Below the pieces are notes generated by a model that did no database searches, had not been told where the DNA came from, and saw only the letters and a list, made by a program, of their open reading frames with translations. Both the position numbers and the translations under genes were made by a program. DNA of 19,763 nt, from contig JAEZQR010000247.1 in the NCBI GenBank assembly GCA_023413015.1, forward strand, positions 1-19,763. Direction: 5' to 3'. Shown here piece by piece: positions 7,126 to 14,537 of this stretch; positions within the stretch are counted from its first letter, which is position 1; each line of letters begins with the position of its first letter. The stretch is from Pseudomonadota bacterium (lineage in GTDB: Bacteria; Pseudomonadota; Alphaproteobacteria; Sphingomonadales; Sphingomonadaceae).

Positions 7126-7749
7126 TTAGATGACCGCCATTTCCGCCTTGTAGTGGTGCCAGCTGAAGACGGCGGCGGCGCCGCGATACGGGCGCCATGC
7201 CTCGGCGATGTCGCGGGTCTGCTTCTCGCTCGGCTTGTCGGGGAGGCCCATGATGCGCCCGACCTCGATCTGGACGGCGAGGTCGCCCGCCGGCCAGATG
7301 TCCGGCCGGCCTTCGGCGAACAGCAGGTAGATCTCCGCCGACCAGCGGCCGATGCCCTTTACGCGCGTCAGCAGCGCGATCGCTTCCTCGTCGTTGGCGG
7401 GGAGCGTGCCGAAATCGAGGTCGCCCTGGGTCGCTTCGGTGGCGAGGCTGCGGGCGTACAGGATCTTCTGGCGCGACAGGCCGGCCTCGCGCAGGCGTTC
7501 GTCCGGGGCGGCGAGGAGTGCCGACGGATCGGCGATGGCGCCGACCGCGGCTTCGAGCTTGTTCCAGATGCTGTTCGCCGCCTGGACCGACACCTGCTGG
7601 CCGATGATCGTGCGCAGCAGCGTCGCGTAGCCGCGGTCGCGGATGCGCGGCTCCGGATAGCCGACGCGGGCCAGCGCTGCCCGCATCCTGGGCTCGCGCG
7701 CGGCGATGGCGTCGATCCCCTCCCGCAGCTGTTCCGTCGACAGACCCAT
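7126..7749 (-). CDS. DNA-3-methyladenine glycosylase II family (HhH-GPD, AlkA-like)
   Basis: Base-excision repair glycosylase that would remove alkylated purines. At 207 residues it is the short form lacking the AlkA N-terminal domain. The HhH-GPD core is clear: IIGQQVSVQAANSIWNKL (48-65) forms the conserved first segment, and the helix-hairpin-helix is LTRVKGIGRWSAEIYLLF (127-144). The catalytic aspartate is Asp156 in WPAGDLAVQ, as in AlkA. No Cys-rich Fe-S cluster of the EndoIII type is present. The start at 7749 (MGLSTEQL) precedes the first conserved helix and has GGGCGAAAG a few bases upstream. A longer open frame to 8124 runs antisense through the ferredoxin gene and is rejected. The gene is divergent from the ferredoxin gene across a 76-base gap. 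Confidence 0.92.
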   Translation of the reverse strand: MGLSTEQLREGIDAIAAREPRMRAALARVGYPEPRIRDRGYATLLRTIIGQQVSVQAANSIWNKLEAAVGAIADPSALLAAPDERLREAGLSRQKILYARSLATEATQGDLDFGTLPANDEEAIALLTRVKGIGRWSAEIYLLFAEGRPDIWPAGDLAVQIEVGRIMGLPDKPSEKQTRDIAEAWRPYRGAAAVFSWHHYKAEMAVI

Positions 7750-7825
7750 CGCTTTCGCCCGGCTTGATTTGCCCCTGTCCCCGGCTAATAGGCCGTAACC
7801 GAAACTTCGTCGACCGGGAGCCGAC

Positions 7826-8143
7826 ATGCCGAAGCTGACCATCGTCAACCGCGCGGGATCTGAAAAGACGATCGAGGCGCAGACCGGCCTCTCCGTCATG
7901 GAGAATATCCGCGACGCCGGGTTCGACGAGCTTCTCGCGCTCTGCGGCGGCTGCTGCTCCTGCGCCACCTGCCATGTCCATGTCGACGAGGCCTGGACCG
8001 ATACAGTCGGCGGCCCGAACCCGGACGAGGACGACCTGCTCGAGAGCTCGGACCATCGCAACGAGCGTTCGCGCCTGTCCTGCCAGATCGAGATGAGCGA
8101 CGCGCTCGACGGGTTGCGCGTCACGATCGCACCTGAAGACTGA
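7826..8143 (+). CDS. putidaredoxin-type [2Fe-2S] ferredoxin
   Basis: Small soluble electron carrier of 105 residues, normal for the adrenodoxin/putidaredoxin class. The cluster ligands are Cys40, Cys46, Cys49 and Cys86 (C-x5-C-x2-C-x36-C), in the segment CGGCCSCATCHV that is diagnostic for the family. Cys43 and Cys44 are extra cysteines inside the binding loop. The protein is acidic, as expected for docking to a reductase and a P450 or other oxygenase; neither partner is in the window. The ATG at 7826 has GGGAG about 6 bases upstream. It is divergent from the glycosylase gene and is followed 61 bases later by the histidine kinase. It may serve cytochrome P450 chemistry or Fe-S assembly, but the context does not decide. 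Confidence 0.95.
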   Translation: MPKLTIVNRAGSEKTIEAQTGLSVMENIRDAGFDELLALCGGCCSCATCHVHVDEAWTDTVGGPNPDEDDLLESSDHRNERSRLSCQIEMSDALDGLRVTIAPED

Positions 8144-8204
8144 AACGGTTCGTCGCACTTGAGGTTGTCGCCTTGGCGCCCGATAGGGTGTTAGAAGACA
8201 CTTC

Positions 8205-9350
8205 ATGGCGCTGACCGCTCTTCCCAACCAAGGTTTCTTCGCCGACAAGAACCGCGCGTTCTGGATCCTCCAGGGTGGCGGCTGGGGCGCATACTTCGTG
8301 CTGCGCGCGTTGGGCGGGCTCGCCAACGCCATGGGCCTGACCTTCATCCTGCCCACCTTCATCGTCACGCTGACCGGCTTCTCGCTGACGTTGCTGATGG
8401 CGGCCGCGTTCCGGCGCATCATCCGCATGCGGCCGATCTTCATGTGGCCGCTCACCATCGCGATCGTCGGCGCGGCGGCGCTGCTGTTCTCGGTGATCGA
8501 GGTGCGCTTCCACGCGTGGCTCTACGAGCCCGGCTGGAACCCGGTCGGCATCGAGTTCTTCGGCGCGATCCTGCTCGACCTGTCGGTGCTCGGCGCGTGG
8601 ACCGCGCTCTACTATGGCATCAACTATTATCTGATGCTGTCGGCGCAGTCGGAGCGGATGCTCAAGGTGGCGGCGCAGGCGAACGCGGCGCAGCTGGCGA
8701 TGCTGCGCTACCAGCTCAACCCGCATTTCCTGTTCAACACGCTCAATTCGATTTCGACGCTGGTGCTGCTGAAGCAGACCGAGCGCGCGAACGCGATGCT
8801 GTCGCGCCTGTCGAGCTTCCTTCGGTACAGCCTCGTCGGCGATCCGACGCAGTTGGTCACATTGGCGCAGGAGGTGGAAGCGCTGCGCCTCTATCTCGAT
8901 ATTGAACGCATGCGGTTCGAGGAGCGGCTGCGCTTCTCGGTGAACGTCGATCCTCGGGCTGCGCAGGGACAGATTCCGTCGCTGCTGCTCCAGCCGATCG
9001 TCGAGAACGCCATCAAATATGCGGTCACGCCGATGGAGGAGGGCGCCGATATCGCGCTCGATGCGCGCGTTGCCGGCGACCGGCTGGTGGTGAGCATCGC
9101 GGACACTGGCCCGGGCCTGAACGATGCGGTTCCGAAACCCAATGCCGGTTCGGGGGTTGGACTGGCCAACATCAGGGATCGTCTCGCGCAGGCCTATGGC
9201 ATCGACCACCGCTTCGAACTCAGCCCGAACCATCCGCAAGGGCTGATCGTGACCATCGACATTCCCTATCAGCCGGGCATCGGCGCCGTCGCGCTCCACG
9301 AGAGCCGGCCAGGCAGCGGTGCCGCGGTCCAAAAGGAGGCTGCCCAGTGA
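8205..9350 (+). CDS. LytS-type membrane sensor histidine kinase
   Basis: Two-component sensor kinase of 381 residues with an N-terminal membrane domain and a His_kinase/HATPase_c cytoplasmic part. Four hydrophobic segments are visible at about 19-39, 46-68, 80-100 and 120-143, with no large extracytoplasmic domain, so the signal is probably sensed in or near the membrane. A short coiled region leads to the phosphoacceptor motif QLNPHFLFNTLNS with His174. The ATP-binding motifs are VENAIKYA (Asn268), DTGPG (300-304) and GSGVGL (315-320). The stop overlaps the regulator start (GTGA), so the two are translationally coupled and form a cognate pair. The ligand is unknown. The upstream gap of 61 bases has only a weak TTGTCG promoter-like element. 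Confidence 0.93.
   Translation: MALTALPNQGFFADKNRAFWILQGGGWGAYFVLRALGGLANAMGLTFILPTFIVTLTGFSLTLLMAAAFRRIIRMRPIFMWPLTIAIVGAAALLFSVIEVRFHAWLYEPGWNPVGIEFFGAILLDLSVLGAWTALYYGINYYLMLSAQSERMLKVAAQANAAQLAMLRYQLNPHFLFNTLNSISTLVLLKQTERANAMLSRLSSFLRYSLVGDPTQLVTLAQEVEALRLYLDIERMRFEERLRFSVNVDPRAAQGQIPSLLLQPIVENAIKYAVTPMEEGADIALDARVAGDRLVVSIADTGPGLNDAVPKPNAGSGVGLANIRDRLAQAYGIDHRFELSPNHPQGLIVTIDIPYQPGIGAVALHESRPGSGAAVQKEAAQ
9331..9349 (+). promoter_or_regulatory. Shine-Dalgarno and GTG start of the response regulator inside the kinase gene
   Basis: AAAAGGAGG at 9331-9339 lies 7 bases upstream of the GTG at 9347-9349, and the kinase TGA stop overlaps it at 9348-9350. This is an unusually strong ribosome-binding site for this window and fixes the GTG as the start of the regulator. 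Confidence 0.85.
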
Positions 9351-10144
9351 AGATCCGGACGATCCTCGTCGACGACGAGACGCTCGCCATCCAGGGGCTC
9401 GAACTGCGCCTGCAGGCGTTCCCCGAGGTCGAGATCATCGACCGCTGCGCCAATGGGCGCGAGGCGATCCGCTCGATCAAGACGCACAAGCCCGACCTCG
9501 TCTTCCTCGATATCCAGATGCCGGGCTTCGACGGTTTCTCCGTCGTCTCAGGGCTTATGGAGGTTGAGCCGCCGCTGTTCGTGTTCGTGACCGCGTACAA
9601 CGAGTTCGCGCTCAAGGCGTTCGAGGCGCAGGCGATCGACTATCTGCTCAAGCCGGTCGAGGAGGAGCGGCTGTCGGCGACGATGGAGCGTGTGCGCCAG
9701 CGCCTCGCCGAGAAACGCGCGGGCGAGGAGTCGGAGCGGCTCAAGAACCTGCTCGCCGAGGTCGCGCCCGACGCGGTGCAGGAGTTGCCCGCCGCCGCCG
9801 AGGCGCCGTCGGCCAACCGCTTCGAGAAGCTCATCAACATCAAGGATCGCGGGCAGATCTTTCGCGTCGACGTCGACAACATCGAGCGTATCGATGCCGC
9901 CGGCGATTACATGTGCATCTACACCGGCGACAACACGCTGATCCTGCGCGAGACGATGAAGGACCTCGAGAAGCGGCTCGATCCGCGCAAATTCCAGCGC
10001 GTCCACCGCTCGACGATCGTCAACCTCGAGCAGGTCCGCCAGGTAAAGCCGCACACCAATGGCGAATGCTTCCTCGTGCTGGGCTCGGGCGCGCAGGTGA
10101 AGGTGTCGCGCTCCTACCGCGACGTCGTCGCGCGCTTCCTCTAG
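9347..10144 (+). CDS. LytTR-family response regulator
   Basis: Cytoplasmic response regulator of 265 residues, partner of the kinase just upstream. The receiver domain (1-120) has the acidic pair Asp9/Asp10, phosphoacceptor Asp55 in FLDIQMPG, Thr82 in VTAYNEF and Lys102 in LLKP. A charged linker (about 108-160) leads to a LytTR DNA-binding domain (about 163-263) with the conserved VHRSTIVNLEQV segment. This places it in the LytR/AlgR group that binds short direct repeats. It starts at a GTG with an excellent ribosome-binding site and overlaps the kinase stop by 4 bases. ChrA follows after 33 bases. No LytTR direct-repeat site stood out in the adjacent gaps by eye. Confidence 0.95.
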   Translation: MKIRTILVDDETLAIQGLELRLQAFPEVEIIDRCANGREAIRSIKTHKPDLVFLDIQMPGFDGFSVVSGLMEVEPPLFVFVTAYNEFALKAFEAQAIDYLLKPVEEERLSATMERVRQRLAEKRAGEESERLKNLLAEVAPDAVQELPAAAEAPSANRFEKLINIKDRGQIFRVDVDNIERIDAAGDYMCIYTGDNTLILRETMKDLEKRLDPRKFQRVHRSTIVNLEQVRQVKPHTNGECFLVLGSGAQVKVSRSYRDVVARFL

Positions 10145-10177
10145 GTCGTCTCCTGACATCGAAGCACGGCCGCTGAC

Positions 10178-11467
10178 GTGCGGGGACCGGGGGAAGCGGC
10201 CGAACCATCGCTCGGCACCTTCGTGCGCGAGTGGTTCCGCATCGGCTGCCTGAGCTTCGGCGGGCCGGCGGGGCAGATCGCGCTGATGCACCGCGAGATC
10301 GTCGACCGGCTGCGCTGGGTCGAGGAGGCGCCTTTCCTGCGCGCGCTCAATTTCTGCATGCTGCTACCGGGACCCGAGGCGCAACAACTCGCGACCTGGT
10401 GCGGCTGGCGGATGCGCGGAACGGCGGGCGGGCTGATCGCCGGCGGGCTATTCGTGCTGCCGGGCGCGCTGGTCATGGCGCTGCTGACCGCGCTCTACAT
10501 CGCCTTCGGCCGGCAGCCGGCGGTGCAGGCGATGTTCTACGGCGTGCAGGCCGTCGTCCTCGCCATCGTCGCGCAGGCGCTGGTGCGTGTGGCGGCCCGA
10601 TCGCTGGCGCATCGATTGTCTGCCGGGCTCGCCGTCGCCGCCTTCTTGGCCCTGTTCTTCTTCGATGTCCCGTTTCCGGTCGTCGTGCTCGCTGCGGGTG
10701 TGGCCGGCAGCTTCCTCTTTCCGGCGGCAACGAGCGTGCCGGCCGGGTCCGACGCCGGCTGGTCGCCTACGCTGCGCACCATCGGCGTCTGGCTCCTGAT
10801 CTGGGCGGCGCCGGTGGCGGTGGCCTGGGCGGTGCTCGGACCCGATGCGCGGCTGACCCAGGTCGGGGCCTTCTTCGCCCGGATGGCGGCGGTGACGTTC
10901 GGCGGTGCCTATGCTGCGCTCGCCTATGTCGCGCAGGCGGCCGTGCAGGATTACGGCTGGCTCGGGCCCCGCGAGATGCTCGACGGGTTAGGACTCGCCG
11001 AGACGACGCCCGGGCCGTTGGTGCTCACCTTCCAGTTCGTCGGCGGCCTGGCCGGCTGGCGCGACGGGGGGGCGCTCGGTGCGGTGCTCGGCATGGCGAT
11101 GGTGCTGTGGGTGACGTTCGCACCATCGTTCCTGTGGATTTTCGCGCTCGCGCCGCATCTGGAGCGGCTGAACGCACGCCCGCGACTGGCCGGGGCGTTG
11201 GCGGGCATCACCGCGGCCGTGGTCGGCGTGATGGCCAACCTCGCGATCTGGTTCGCGCTCAACCTGCTGTTCGGCGGCGTGCAGGCCGCGTCGCATGGCT
11301 GGCTGCGGCTGTGGACGCCCAGCGGCACGTTCGACGTGCTGGCGGCCTCGATCGCGGTCGCCGCCTGGCTGCTGCTGACCCGCGCCAGGCTCGGGATGGT
11401 GCCGGTGCTTGGGCTCGGGACCGCGGCGGGGCTCGCCCGCTACGCGTGGACGGCGGTGCCGATGTAG
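10178..11467 (+). CDS. chrA: chromate transporter, two-domain (long-chain CHR) type
   Basis: Inner-membrane transporter of the CHR superfamily, 429 residues, the expected size for the fused two-domain form. Each half carries the family signature: FGGPAGQIALMHRE (28-40) and LPGPEAQQLATW (63-74) in the first, FGGAYAALAYV (241-251) and GLAETTPGPLVL (272-283) in the second. Multiple hydrophobic helices fill the rest. In known members the role is export of chromate by an ion-coupled mechanism; here the substrate is inferred only. The start is a GTG at 10178 with no clear ribosome-binding site, 33 bases after the LytTR gene. Its last 28 bases overlap the convergent ubiG end. It could be co-transcribed with the two-component system. 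Confidence 0.92.
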   Translation: MRGPGEAAEPSLGTFVREWFRIGCLSFGGPAGQIALMHREIVDRLRWVEEAPFLRALNFCMLLPGPEAQQLATWCGWRMRGTAGGLIAGGLFVLPGALVMALLTALYIAFGRQPAVQAMFYGVQAVVLAIVAQALVRVAARSLAHRLSAGLAVAAFLALFFFDVPFPVVVLAAGVAGSFLFPAATSVPAGSDAGWSPTLRTIGVWLLIWAAPVAVAWAVLGPDARLTQVGAFFARMAAVTFGGAYAALAYVAQAAVQDYGWLGPREMLDGLGLAETTPGPLVLTFQFVGGLAGWRDGGALGAVLGMAMVLWVTFAPSFLWIFALAPHLERLNARPRLAGALAGITAAVVGVMANLAIWFALNLLFGGVQAASHGWLRLWTPSGTFDVLAASIAVAAWLLLTRARLGMVPVLGLGTAAGLARYAWTAVPM

Positions 11468-12225
11468 TTGACGCTCATGTCGCGGCTCAAGGTGAAGCCG
11501 CGGCTGAGCGAATAGTTGAGGCCGCTGCTGTGCGTGACCTCCAGACCGGCGGCGGCAAGCGCTGACGTCAGTTCCTCGGGCGTGAGGAACTTGTTCCAGT
11601 CGTGCGCGCCCTCCGGGATGCTGCGCAGCACGCGCTCGGCGCCGACGATCATCACCGCATAGGATTGTGGGGTGCGATTGGGGGTCGAGAAGATCAGCAG
11701 CCCGCCCGGCGCCAACAGGCGCGACAGTGCCGACAGAAAGCTGTCGACGTCGGCGACATGCTCGACGACCTCGAGGCAAGTGATGAGATCGAAGCTGCCG
11801 GGCCGCTCGTTCGCCAGCGCTTCGGCCGAACCGGCGCGATAGTCGATCGTCAGGCCCATCGCCGCCGCATGCGCCTGGGCCACGGCGATATTCTCGGGGG
11901 CGGCATCGAGGCCGGTGACGGCAAAGCCCATGCGCGTCAGCGGCTCGCACAGCAGCCCGCCGCCGCAGCCGACGTCGAGCGCCCGCAAGCCGCCGAACGG
12001 CGACCGCGCCCGTTCGTCGCGCCCGAAGCGGTCGAGCGCGTGCGCGCGGATGTAGGCGAGGCGCACGGGATTGATCCGGTGCAGCAGCTTCGAAGTGCCG
12101 TTCGGGTCCCACCATTCGTGCGCGATGCCGCCGAACAGCGCGACCTCCCGGGGGTCGACCGAGGCGTCGGTGGAAACCATCGTGGACGGCGGCCCGCCGG
12201 CCGGCTGCGCTTCGCTTGCGTTCAT
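11440..12225 (-). CDS. ubiG: ubiquinone biosynthesis O-methyltransferase UbiG
   Basis: SAM-dependent class I methyltransferase that carries out both O-methylations of the ubiquinone ring. It has 261 residues here. The family opening PREVALFGGIAHEWWDPNGT (25-44) and KLLHRINPVRLAYIR (46-60) are characteristic of UbiG. SAM motif I is LDVGCGGGLLCEP (83-95), with the acidic Asp107 after beta-2, and LEVVEHV and TPNRTPQSY follow as in the family. I use the ATG at 12225 because AAGGGA lies just upstream. Met16 (12180) is closer to the shorter family N-terminus but has no ribosome-binding site. It is divergent from lysC over 78 bases and convergent with chrA, overlapping it by 28 bases. A membrane-associated role is expected, but no membrane helix is seen. 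Confidence 0.95.
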   Translation of the reverse strand: MNASEAQPAGGPPSTMVSTDASVDPREVALFGGIAHEWWDPNGTSKLLHRINPVRLAYIRAHALDRFGRDERARSPFGGLRALDVGCGGGLLCEPLTRMGFAVTGLDAAPENIAVAQAHAAAMGLTIDYRAGSAEALANERPGSFDLITCLEVVEHVADVDSFLSALSRLLAPGGLLIFSTPNRTPQSYAVMIVGAERVLRSIPEGAHDWNKFLTPEELTSALAAAGLEVTHSSGLNYSLSRGFTLSRDMSVNYIGTAVHA

Positions 12226-12303
12226 GATCCCTTGTTCCTATCAAGGCCGCGTCCCCGCCGAAAGGCGCTTATCTAGATCAGACGCAGGATCGCGCACCCT
12301 TCC
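12226..12303. promoter_or_regulatory. divergent promoter region between ubiG and lysC
   Basis: This 78-base gap must contain, or overlap, promoters for both genes. A TTATCTAGATC stretch near 12269-12279 is the only AT-richer tract and could include a -10 for lysC. I cannot see a matching -35, nor a lysine riboswitch, which would need far more sequence than is available here. Confidence 0.35.
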
Positions 12304-13524
12304 ATGGCCCGAATCGTAATGAAGTTCGGCGGCACCTCGATGGCGGGCATCGAGCGTATCCGGAACGTCGCCGCGCGTGTGAAGCGCGAGGTGGAGGCCG
12401 GAAATCAGGTGGCGGTCGTCGTCTCCGCGATGGCCGGCGAGACCGACCGGCTGGTGGGCTTCTGCCGTGAGGCGTCGGCGCTGCATGATCCGCGGGAATA
12501 TGATGTGGTGGTAGCCAGCGGCGAGCAGGTGACGAGTGGCCTGCTCGCGATCGTGCTGCAGTCGATGGACGTGCCGGCGCGCTCGTGGCTCGGCTGGCAG
12601 CTGCCGATCCACACCTCGGACGCGCACAGCGCGGCGCGCATCCTCGATATCGAGACCGGCGCGATCGAAGCCTCGATGGCGCAAGGCCAGGTGGCGGTGA
12701 TCCCCGGCTTCCAGGGGATGGCGGGCGGTGGCCGCGTGACGACGCTCGGGCGCGGCGGGTCGGACACCAGCGCGGTGGCGGTCGCGGCCGCCTTGAAGGC
12801 CGACCGCTGCGATATCTATACCGATGTGGACGGCGTCTATACGACCGATCCGCGCATCGTGCCGCGCGCGCGGAAGCTTGCGCGCGTGACCTATGAGGAA
12901 ATGCTCGAGCTCGCGAGCGTCGGCGCCAAGGTGCTGCAGACGCGCTCGGTCGAGCTGGCGATGAAGGAAAAGGTGCGCGTGCAGGTGCTGTCGTCGTTCA
13001 ACGACGCGCCCGGCACGTTCGTCGTGGACGAGGACGAAGTCGTGGAACAGCAACTCATCACGGGCGTGGCCTACAACCGCAACGAGGCGAAGATCACCGT
13101 CGTCGCCGTTCCCGACCGGCCCGGCACCGTCGCGGCGCTGTTCGGGCCGCTCGCGGCGGCGAACGTCAACGTCGACATGATCGTGCAGAACATCGCGCAC
13201 GATACCGGCAACACCGACGTGACCTTCACCGTACCGCGCACCGACCTGCCGAAGTCGCTCGACGTCCTCGAGAAGGCCAAGGTCGACATCGGCTTCCAGC
13301 GGCTGATCACCGACGACAATGTCGCGAAGATCTCGGTGGTGGGCGTCGGCATGCGCAGCCATGCCGGCGTCGCGCAGACGATGTTCCAGGCGCTGGGCTC
13401 GCGCGGGATCAACATCCTTGCGATCACCACCTCGGAGATCAAGGTTTCCGTGCTGATCGCCGAGGAATATACCGAACTCGCGGTGCGCGTCCTCCACACC
13501 GCCTACGGTCTGGACGCTGCATGA
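12304..13524 (+). CDS. lysC: aspartate kinase
   Basis: Phosphorylates L-aspartate, the first step towards lysine (via diaminopimelate), threonine and methionine. It has 406 residues, typical of the lysine/threonine-regulated monofunctional type. The kinase domain (1 to about 235) shows KFGGTS (7-12), VVSAM (39-43), SGEQ (72-75), TLGRGGSD (147-154) and YTDVDGVYTTDP (172-183). Two ACT domains follow: one around 258-330 with PGTVAALFGPLAAANVNVDM, and one from about 340 with VGVGMRSHAGV and NILAITTSEIKVSVL. The ATG at 12304 places KFGGTS at the usual position. No fused homoserine dehydrogenase is present. An internal GTG at residue 247 may start a separate beta subunit (see findings). The ATGA overlap with the next gene implies translational coupling. 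Confidence 0.97.
   Translation: MARIVMKFGGTSMAGIERIRNVAARVKREVEAGNQVAVVVSAMAGETDRLVGFCREASALHDPREYDVVVASGEQVTSGLLAIVLQSMDVPARSWLGWQLPIHTSDAHSAARILDIETGAIEASMAQGQVAVIPGFQGMAGGGRVTTLGRGGSDTSAVAVAAALKADRCDIYTDVDGVYTTDPRIVPRARKLARVTYEEMLELASVGAKVLQTRSVELAMKEKVRVQVLSSFNDAPGTFVVDEDEVVEQQLITGVAYNRNEAKITVVAVPDRPGTVAALFGPLAAANVNVDMIVQNIAHDTGNTDVTFTVPRTDLPKSLDVLEKAKVDIGFQRLITDDNVAKISVVGVGMRSHAGVAQTMFQALGSRGINILAITTSEIKVSVLIAEEYTELAVRVLHTAYGLDAA
13030..13044 (+). promoter_or_regulatory. possible internal ribosome-binding site and GTG start for an aspartokinase beta subunit
   Basis: GAGGA at 13030-13034 lies 7 bases ahead of an in-frame GTG at 13042-13044 (residue 247), followed by EQQLITGVAYNRNEAKITVV. 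In Corynebacterium and Bacillus alpha2beta2 aspartokinases the beta subunit starts at the equivalent place, immediately before the xLTGVAxxxxEAK segment. The product would be 160 residues with both ACT domains. Because this region also codes for an acidic Glu/Asp tract, the GAGGA could be incidental. Confidence 0.45.
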
Positions 13525-14537
13525 GCCGGGAGCAGCTCGACCGGCTGATGGCGCGCGGTGCCGAATTCCTCGGCAGCCGCTATGCGATCATGGCCGGCGC
13601 GATGACCTGGGTGTCGGAGCGCAACCTCGTTTCCGCCATTTCGAACGCCGGCGGCTTCGGCGTGATCGCATGCGGCGCGATGGACCCTGCGCGGTTGTCC
13701 GAAGAGATCGCCGCGACCAAGGCGCTGACGGACCGGCCGTTCGGCGTCAACCTCATCACCATGCACCCGCAGCTCCTTGAGCTGATCGCGGTGTGCGCCG
13801 AGCATCGCATCGGCCACATCGTGCTCGCCGGCGGGCTGCCGACCGGGGCGGCGATCGATGCGATCAAGGCGGCAGGCGCCAAGCTGATGTGCTTCGCGCC
13901 GGCGCTGGCGCTCGCGAAGAAGCTCGTCCGCTCGGGCGCCGATGCGCTAGTGATCGAAGGCTCGGAGGCGGGCGGGCATATCGGGCCGGTTTCGACCTCG
14001 GTACTGGCGCAGGAGATCCTGCCTGAGATGGCCGACCAGGTGCCGGTATTCGTCGCGGGCGGCATCGGCCGGGGCAGCGCGATCGCCGGCTATCTCGAAA
14101 TGGGCGCGGCCGGCGTGCAGCTCGGCACGCGGTTCGTCTGTGCGACCGAGAGCGTCGCGCATCCGAACTTCAAGCGCGCCTTCATCCGTGCTTCGGCGCG
14201 CGATGCGATCGCGAGCGTCCAGCTCGACGCCCGGCTGCCGGTGATCCCGGTGCGCGCGCTCAAGAACGCCGGCACCGAGGCGTTCACCGCCAAGCAGCGC
14301 GAGATGGTCGGCCACCTCGACGCCGGCGCGGTCGAACTCGCCGAGGCGCAGCTTCAGATCGAGCATTACTGGGCGGGCGCGTTGCGCCGGGCCGTCGTCG
14401 ACGGCGACGTCGAGCACGGCTCGCTGATGGCCGGCCAGTCGGTGGGCATGGTCACCAAGGAGGAGCCTGCCGCCGCGATCATCGACAGCCTCGTCGAGGA
14501 GGCGGTCGCCGCCCTAGCGGGTAGGGCCGTCGGGTGA
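13521..14537 (+). CDS. nitronate monooxygenase-like FMN flavoprotein (NPD family)
   Basis: FMN-dependent TIM-barrel oxidoreductase of 338 residues, in the 2-nitropropane dioxygenase/FabK-related family. Motifs: the N-terminal PIMAGAM-like YAIMAGAMTWVSE (21-33), NAGGFGVI (42-49), FGVNL (74-78), EGSEAGGHIG (146-155) with His153 as the likely catalytic residue, FVAGGIG (177-183) and GVQLGTRF (198-205). These support nitronate oxidation, but a more general NAD(P)H-flavin or enoyl-reductase activity cannot be excluded. The ATG lies inside the lysC stop (ATGA), and the stop overlaps the ptsP start (GTGA), so three genes are coupled. No substrate link to lysine synthesis or to the phosphotransferase system is evident. 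Confidence 0.9.
   Translation: MSREQLDRLMARGAEFLGSRYAIMAGAMTWVSERNLVSAISNAGGFGVIACGAMDPARLSEEIAATKALTDRPFGVNLITMHPQLLELIAVCAEHRIGHIVLAGGLPTGAAIDAIKAAGAKLMCFAPALALAKKLVRSGADALVIEGSEAGGHIGPVSTSVLAQEILPEMADQVPVFVAGGIGRGSAIAGYLEMGAAGVQLGTRFVCATESVAHPNFKRAFIRASARDAIASVQLDARLPVIPVRALKNAGTEAFTAKQREMVGHLDAGAVELAEAQLQIEHYWAGALRRAVVDGDVEHGSLMAGQSVGMVTKEEPAAAIIDSLVEEAVAALAGRAVG

Noticed and set aside
10231..11565. A 444-codon plus-strand frame overlapping chrA in another phase
   Set aside because: Arg/Gly-rich shadow; chrA has the repeated CHR signatures and membrane helices in its own frame.
12226..12303. A lysine riboswitch ahead of lysC
   Set aside because: Only 78 bases separate lysC from the divergent ubiG, far too short for the aptamer of about 170 bases or more.
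12241..13497. A 418-codon minus-strand frame opposite lysC
   Set aside because: Shadow of a conserved gene with all catalytic motifs on the plus strand.
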